From Chrysochromulina tobinii (Eukaryota > Haptophyta > Prymnesiales > Chrysochromulinaceae): 11,766 nt of DNA. Positions 7,937 through 11,766 of the stretch are shown here, one piece after another. The stretch spans positions 1 through 11,766 of the forward strand of contig JWZX01001436.1 in the NCBI GenBank assembly GCA_001275005.1. Direction: 5' to 3'. The notes under the pieces were generated by a model that saw only the letters and a program-made list of their open reading frames with translations, searched no databases and had not been told where the DNA came from. Positions within the stretch are counted from its first letter, which is position 1; every line of letters begins with the position of its first letter. Made by a program: the position numbers and the translations under genes.

Positions 7937-9641
7937 TTAGGTGCGAAGCGGGGGGTCTGCGGAGACATGCCGTTGACCAAAGGCTGCCGCTCGCCTGTGC
8001 GCCAAGGGACAGAAGGGACAGAGGTGGTCGAGGCGGGCACCGCTCAGTTGATGGAGGAGCGCCGAGGCGAGGTGGCTGTGATCTCGCCGCGATCTCGCGC
8101 GCCCAGGCAAGGCGAGCATGGGCGGCGTGGCGACTGTGGCCAGCGCGAGCGCACCTGCGTGGGGTGACCGATCACCGGCAATCTGGCCCGGGATCGGTCG
8201 GGAGAGGTCGTGTTCCATGCTAATGCTGGTCACGCAGCAACTGCACGCCCAGCGGGTCCAGCGCGAGAAGAAGAAGGTGCAGTCGATCAGCGTGCTCGCG
8301 CAATGATCCATGTTCGAGTTGGCGAGCTGCACGTCGTACCCGATCCTGTCGGAACGCCCCTTGATCGCCAGCTCCAAGTGGATCCTCGTCTGCAGCGCGG
8401 GTGGAATGGGGAGTTCCCCGGTCCCAGTCCAGAGCAGGAGCTGCGAGTGGGGTCGCGAGTCCAGCAGGCGGTCAGAGCACCGCGAGGTCATCTTGCACTC
8501 AGATGCACATTCCACTCAGATGCACTCAGATGCACTCAGATGCACTCAGAGGCACTCAGAGGCACTCAGAGGCACTCAGAGGCACTCAGAGGCACTCAGA
8601 GGCACTCAGAGGCACTCAGAGGCACTCAGAGGCACTCAGAGGCACATTCCACATGCACTCAAGATGGACTCAGATGAGCTCACTACAGCGCTCACCTGCG
8701 AGTCGGGTAAAGCGTCGAGAAGACGATCGAGCACGGCGATCTGACGCTCGGCGAAGCGCACCGACGCCGCAAAAACAACCGAGTTGCCCGGGAGGCTATA
8801 TTCCTTGCACACCTGTGTACGAGAGCCATCGGTCGGGGGTGAGTGCCAGGTCGGACCCTCAGATGGCACTCGGATGGTACTCAGATGACACTCAGATAGC
8901 CATCAGATGCCTGGGGTGAGTGCCATCTCGGTCAAGGATCACCGATGGGGAGAGGATTGGCAATCTTTCTTTGGGAAGGCTCTTCCGCACCTTGAGCATC
9001 TCGGCGATGTCGGCCTCGGTGTACACTTGCTCAGGCCCGATCGGGCCGACGCTCCAACCGAGCGAGAGCACGGCGTGCGGGCACAGCCGGCGGCAGAGCG
9101 GGATGAAGGCATGCGAGGGCACCGCGGGCGCAAAACGCCTGTTCGGCCCCGGTAGGATGTCGGCGTTTAGCCAGACCGCCTGCCCGTTGGCGTGCAGCTG
9201 CGCCCATCGCTCGGAAAGCAGCTCTAGGCATGGCTCGACGGCGGCGAGCTGCTTGAAGTCGAGCTTCAGGTGTCGCGTGCCATCCGACACGCAGCGCTCG
9301 AGGAACTCGAGAAAACTCAGGTCGGTGTCAGGCACCGCTGCACTGAAGGGTGACGGGTGTGCCATGATGGGCAGGCTACCCGGTCGATCTCCCAGCTTAC
9401 GCAGGAGCTGGGCCTGCTCCTCCGTGGCGACCATGATGTCGGCTTCGATCGCGGTGATGTCAGGATTTGCAAGCGCGCGCTCCAGTTTGGAAATCGAGCA
9501 ACAAGAGTGCTCCCAATGCTGCTGCGCACGCGGTCGCGGCGTGTATGGAGGTCCGCAATCGTGTGCCAACGCCAACCCGAGAGAGGCGTGAGACAAACCT
9601 CTCTCGCTTGCCGGCGAGCCCGCATCCGATGATTTGCACAT
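7937..9641 (-). CDS. FAM151/menorin-like (DUF2181) protein, three exons
   Basis: The family (animal FAM151 and nematode menorin) is structurally related to glycerophosphodiester phosphodiesterases; its reaction is not settled. Exon 1 (9641-8991, 217 codons) carries the family core: KLERALANPDITAIEADIMV, PIMAHPSP, HLKLDFKQLAAVEPCLELL, VWLNADILPGPN and VLSLGWS, then YTEADIAEMLK. Exon 2 (8812-8696, 39 codons) continues with VCKEYSL...VVFAASVRFAERQIAVL, matching the family's TFPVRA region. Exon 3 (from 8440) continues LLLWTGTGELP...RIGYDVQL, matching the LTIWTG and YDV region. All joins are phase 0. The conserved His, Glu/Asp and Lys-Asp positions of the core look intact. After about 8300 the translation becomes low-complexity and Arg/Ala-rich; the frame stays open to a TAA at 7937-7939, but the real C-terminus may come earlier or after another intron. 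The first in-frame ATG is at 9641 with G at -3; an upstream exon is possible. No clear signal peptide. Confidence 0.78.
8444..8695 (-). other. Intron 2 of the FAM151-like gene (252 nt, phase 0)
   Basis: Donor GACTCGCAG|GTGAGC is close to the general eukaryotic consensus; acceptor is CACTCGCAG|CTC. Splicing joins ALPDSQ to LLLWTG, as the family requires. The word ACTCGCAG, and 11 of 12 bases counting upstream, is present at both exon ends. The middle is the decamer array. Confidence 0.8.
8513..8644 (-). repeat. Decamer minisatellite, about 13 units
   Basis: From 8521 to 8640 there are twelve exact 10-bp units: three of tgcactcaga then nine of ggcactcaga, with partial units outside. In the sense of the host gene the unit is TCTGAGTGCC. 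The array is flanked on both sides by the same word gcacattcca (8505-8514 and 8642-8651). The homogeneity indicates recent expansion. It lies wholly within an intron. Confidence 0.95.
8813..8990 (-). other. Intron 1 of the FAM151-like gene (178 nt, phase 0)
   Basis: Donor CTCAAG|GTGCGGAAG, acceptor TACACAG|GTGTGCAAG. Splicing joins EMLK to VCKEYS, continuing the family pattern; reading through hits a TGA after HLMAI. The exon-side words after each AG (GTGCGGAAG and GTGTGCAAG) agree at 7 of 9 positions. The interior holds several degenerate 10-11-nt units of the CATCTGAGTGC type (plus coordinates about 8857-8912), and the word gggtgagtgcca appears at about 8837 and 8914. Confidence 0.75.
8857..8912 (-). 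repeat. Degenerate 10-11-bp repeats in FAM151-like intron 1
   Basis: On the plus strand the units read ctcagatggca, ctcggatggta, ctcagatgaca and ctcagatagcc. In the sense of the gene they are (G/T)(C/A)CATC(T/C)GAG(T), related to the decamers of intron 2. Confidence 0.75.
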
Positions 9642-9793
9642 GGCAAAGTCCGCTGTCAGGAGAGCCACCTTCGCCGCCGGCCTCTTCGTGACGGGAGCGG
9701 CGGCGCAACTCGTGGCGCCGCTGTGAACGCCTGCGCGTTCGGTTCGTCAAGCGCCTCGGACCCGATGCCGGTTTTCTTCGGTGCTATCGGATA

Positions 9794-9933
9794 GTGCGCA
9801 ACCCGGACTTTGGAAACGTACAGGTGCGTAACCCGGACTTACATTGTACCGGTAGCCGGGGTGCCTAACCCGGACTTCGAGGTGTGAAGTCCGGGTTAGG
9901 CAACTTTACCGTTTATCTAAATCCGGGTTCACC
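9794..9933. repeat. Cluster of five aacccggactt-type motifs in direct and inverted orientation
   Basis: Direct copies occur at 9794-9810 (gtgcgcaacccggactt), 9824-9840 (gtgcgtaacccggactt) and 9861-9877 (gtgcctaacccggactt); the first two are exactly 30 bp apart. Inverted copies occur at 9886-9902 and, diverged, at 9919-9933. The last inverted copy is itself bracketed by tctaaa and tttaga. This could be a multi-site regulatory element or the remnant of a small foldback transposon. Confidence 0.9.
9862..9902. repeat. Perfect 17-bp inverted repeat with 7-nt loop
   Basis: The arm tgcctaacccggacttc (9862-9878) and its exact reverse complement (9886-9902) flank gaggtgt. It could fold into a strong hairpin in DNA or RNA. 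There is no T-tract after it, and the genomic context is eukaryotic and intergenic. Confidence 0.93.
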
Positions 9934-10366
9934 TTTAGACCTTTTCCTGATGCCCACTGTGAGAAGGTCGGTTTCGTTGCGGTCCCCCCGCGCTCCCGTC
10001 TCAGCGGACGGCTCCGCAGCCATTGCATTGGTTGTTTTCGCAAAGCCACTCCACTGATAAGCATAAGGGTGAAGCCTTTGTTATCCTGAAGAGCATCTCG
10101 AGACTACGTGAACTCATGAAGCCCGAATAATTGTCAAACTCATCAGATAATGTTCATAATTGGAAAGTATGAGACGCTTCGACATCCAAATACGGAAAAC
10201 GTCATAGGTACCGGTACCAATACAGCACCGAGCCGCGCCGGTCGCAGACGAAAGCATCGAGCGGATATCTCTCGCGTTTCTGTCTTGTCTCTTGATTTTC
10301 AACGTGCACGCGGTTGCAGACTGAGGAATACTTCGGCTCCGCTTGGCTCCACATCCCCTCGACGTA

Positions 10367-11766
10367 ATGGGCGCCGGCGGCTCCGCTGCTCGACAACGAC
10401 GGGGTTCTGTCGTAGAGTTCCGAGATCGTGCCACCAAGCGCCCATTCAATCGATCGAAAGCCCAGGACGCAGATGCTCAACGCCATATTCAAGCTGGAGT
10501 AAAGCACGTTTTCAATACTGCCGAAGCAGATGACAATACTGCCGCCTTCTACCGAATCGACAAGGACAAAAGCGGCTCCATCGACGTGCACGAGCTGCAC
10601 TCGGCACTCGGGACTCTCGGTATTCAGCCCGACTCCTTCCAACATACCCTGCAAGTGATGCGCAAATTCGACAAGGATAAATCCGGTGGCCTGGACCTCA
10701 ACGAGTTCCGCTTGCTCGCGAGCTGGATGAAGGAGGAGAGGATTGCAGCCGAGGGTATCTTCAGAAGGTTTGATAAGAAAGAGGTGACGAACGGATTGAC
10801 GTCATGGAGCTCTGCGCCTGTCTGGTGCATCTTGAGCTGGCGGACAATCTTGATCAGGCAAAGGCGGTTATGGAAACCTTTAGCGTGGAGAAGAAGGCAA
10901 CCGGCACGCTGTCCTTCGACGAGTTTAACAAGGCTGTCGACCGATGCCGTGCCTTAAAGAGCCACCGCGAAACCTTTCAGTCGTACGACGCGAATCGCGA
11001 TGGCACCATCGACGTAGCTGAGCTACTCACCATGCTCCTCGACCTTGGTTTGGCCAACACGGAGGCCCAGGCACGCGACGTGTTGCAGATCTTCGACATC
11101 GACGGCGATCGATCCCTCGACATTGCCGAGTTCATCAAATTGGCCGATTCACTTGCGATCTTCCACGAATTTGACAGGAACCAGGATGGCAAGCTCGGCG
11201 TTCACGATTTGCACTACCTGCTGCAAAAACTCAAGATTGCGTCCGACTTTGAAATGACGAAGACCATACTGAAGCGGTGGGGCAAGAATGGCAACGGCTG
11301 CCTGCAGTTCAACGAGTATCTCATGTTGAACAAGGAGATCCAGGAGCTAACAAAGTATCTGCACATGCCCTTCTGCAACGGTACATGCGGCTGCCAGTGT
11401 AATCCTGCCAATGAGCGGCCTCAGGCTCAGGCTGCGGCACCAGCTCCGAGCGCTCCTGGTACACCTCGGCAGTTGAACTCAAAAGCGCCCGCGCCATCAC
11501 CGCTGGCACCTCAATCAAAAGCGTCCGCGCCAGGTGCAGCGTCGGCACCTAATCGACCCTCTGGCCCGCCAGCCAAGCTGCCTGCACTGACTGCAACAGC
11601 GCCACCACCTTTGGCCACCACCATCAATGCTGATGAGGTCTTTCGCAAATTCGACCGGGACGGCGACTCGTCCATCGACGTCTACGAGCTGCACGGTGCG
11701 CTCGAAGGTCTGGGCTTGCCACCCTACAACTTCTTTCACGCCATCGAGACCATGCGAAGATACGAC
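10367..11766 (+). pseudogene. Second copy of the multi-EF-hand gene, frameshifted and cut by the window edge
   Basis: Paralogue of the gene at 4945-7041 on the same strand, beginning at the same MGAGGSAARQRR start (ATG 10367). It matches copy 1 as far as the tenth EF-hand, where the window ends. Two extra bases around 10771-10785, inside the third EF-hand loop, shift the frame; translation from 10367 would end at a TAA at 10955-10957 after 196 residues. The rest stays open in the shifted frame to the window end and still encodes recognisable EF-hands, the Cys cluster and the Pro/Ala linker. The other indels (near 10443, 10535 and 11535) are multiples of three. Calcium ligands have been lost: Asp to Gly at position 9 of loop 7 and position 1 of loop 8. 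I judge it a recent pseudogene or one carrying a sequencing error. An ATG at 10804 could in principle restart translation in the downstream frame. Confidence 0.7.

Larger units (their letters stand above)
9642..10366. promoter_or_regulatory. Divergent intergenic region between the FAM151-like gene and EF-hand copy 2
   Basis: This 725-nt stretch separates two genes pointing away from each other and should contain both promoters (inferred). Its left part holds a family of aacccggactt motifs and a large inverted repeat. From about 10050 to 10200 it becomes AT-rich. Two blocks at 10122-10138 and 10186-10202 match the upstream region of EF-hand copy 1. Copy 2 has about 60 extra bases between the second block and the start codon, including a 12-bp palindrome (ggtaccggtacc, 10207-10218). 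No open frame is convincing. Confidence 0.5.

Noticed and set aside
7570-8223. Plus-strand open frames downstream of the EF-hand gene
   Set aside because: Arg/Gly-rich biased translations with no family resemblance; the right part overlaps the opposite-strand FAM151-like exon frame.
8210-8919. Plus-strand open frames encoding a ten-residue repeat peptide (HSEALRGTQR type) in all three frames
   Set aside because: A 10-bp tandem array without stop codons is open in every frame. The array lies inside a minus-strand intron whose flanking exons have clear family homology.
9862-9902. Rho-independent terminator
   Set aside because: No T-tract follows, it lies between divergent genes, and the locus is eukaryotic.

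Overview
The window is nuclear DNA of a eukaryote, most likely a unicellular alga or other protist with a GC-rich genome. A haptophyte of the Emiliania/Chrysochromulina/Prymnesium kind would fit, but that is an inference. The evidence is GT-AG introns that restore reading frame and domain continuity, intron-borne minisatellites, eukaryotic gene families (filamin repeats, a FAM151/menorin-like protein, multi-EF-hand proteins), Kozak-like starts instead of ribosome binding sites, and no operons. I see no rRNA, tRNA, CRISPR array or recognisable transposase.

Layout. 1-521: no gene seen. 522-1977 (-): filamin-type Ig-repeat gene with one intron and two apparent one-base frameshifts. 1978-2555: intergenic between divergent genes, with an imperfect repeat of about 90 bp present twice. 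2556-4141 (+): secreted GH28 (polygalacturonase-like) gene with a 95-nt intron. 4142-4944: spacer with an AT-rich upstream region for the next gene. 4945-7041 (+): intact, intronless gene for a 698-residue protein of 16 EF-hand units arranged as 2 x 8. 7042-7936: no supported gene. 7937-9641 (-): FAM151/DUF2181-like gene with three exons and two introns. 9642-10366: divergent intergenic region with a perfect 17-bp inverted repeat. 10367 to the window end (+): second, frameshifted copy of the EF-hand gene, running off the edge.

The genes do not form an obvious pathway. Two themes stand out. First, the EF-hand gene was duplicated on the same strand with the FAM151-like gene between the copies. 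The downstream copy has a frameshift and has lost calcium ligands, yet its last ~230 bp look identical to the first copy. Second, all four introns I can define carry similar sequence at both ends. In the filamin intron there is an exact 20-nt copy of the uninterrupted exon-exon junction, and in the GH28 intron the duplication offset equals the intron length. Three of the four introns also hold arrays of related 10-11-nt units in the same sense orientation. This looks like recent intron birth by tandem duplication of AG|GT-containing exon sequence, and is the most interesting signal in the window.
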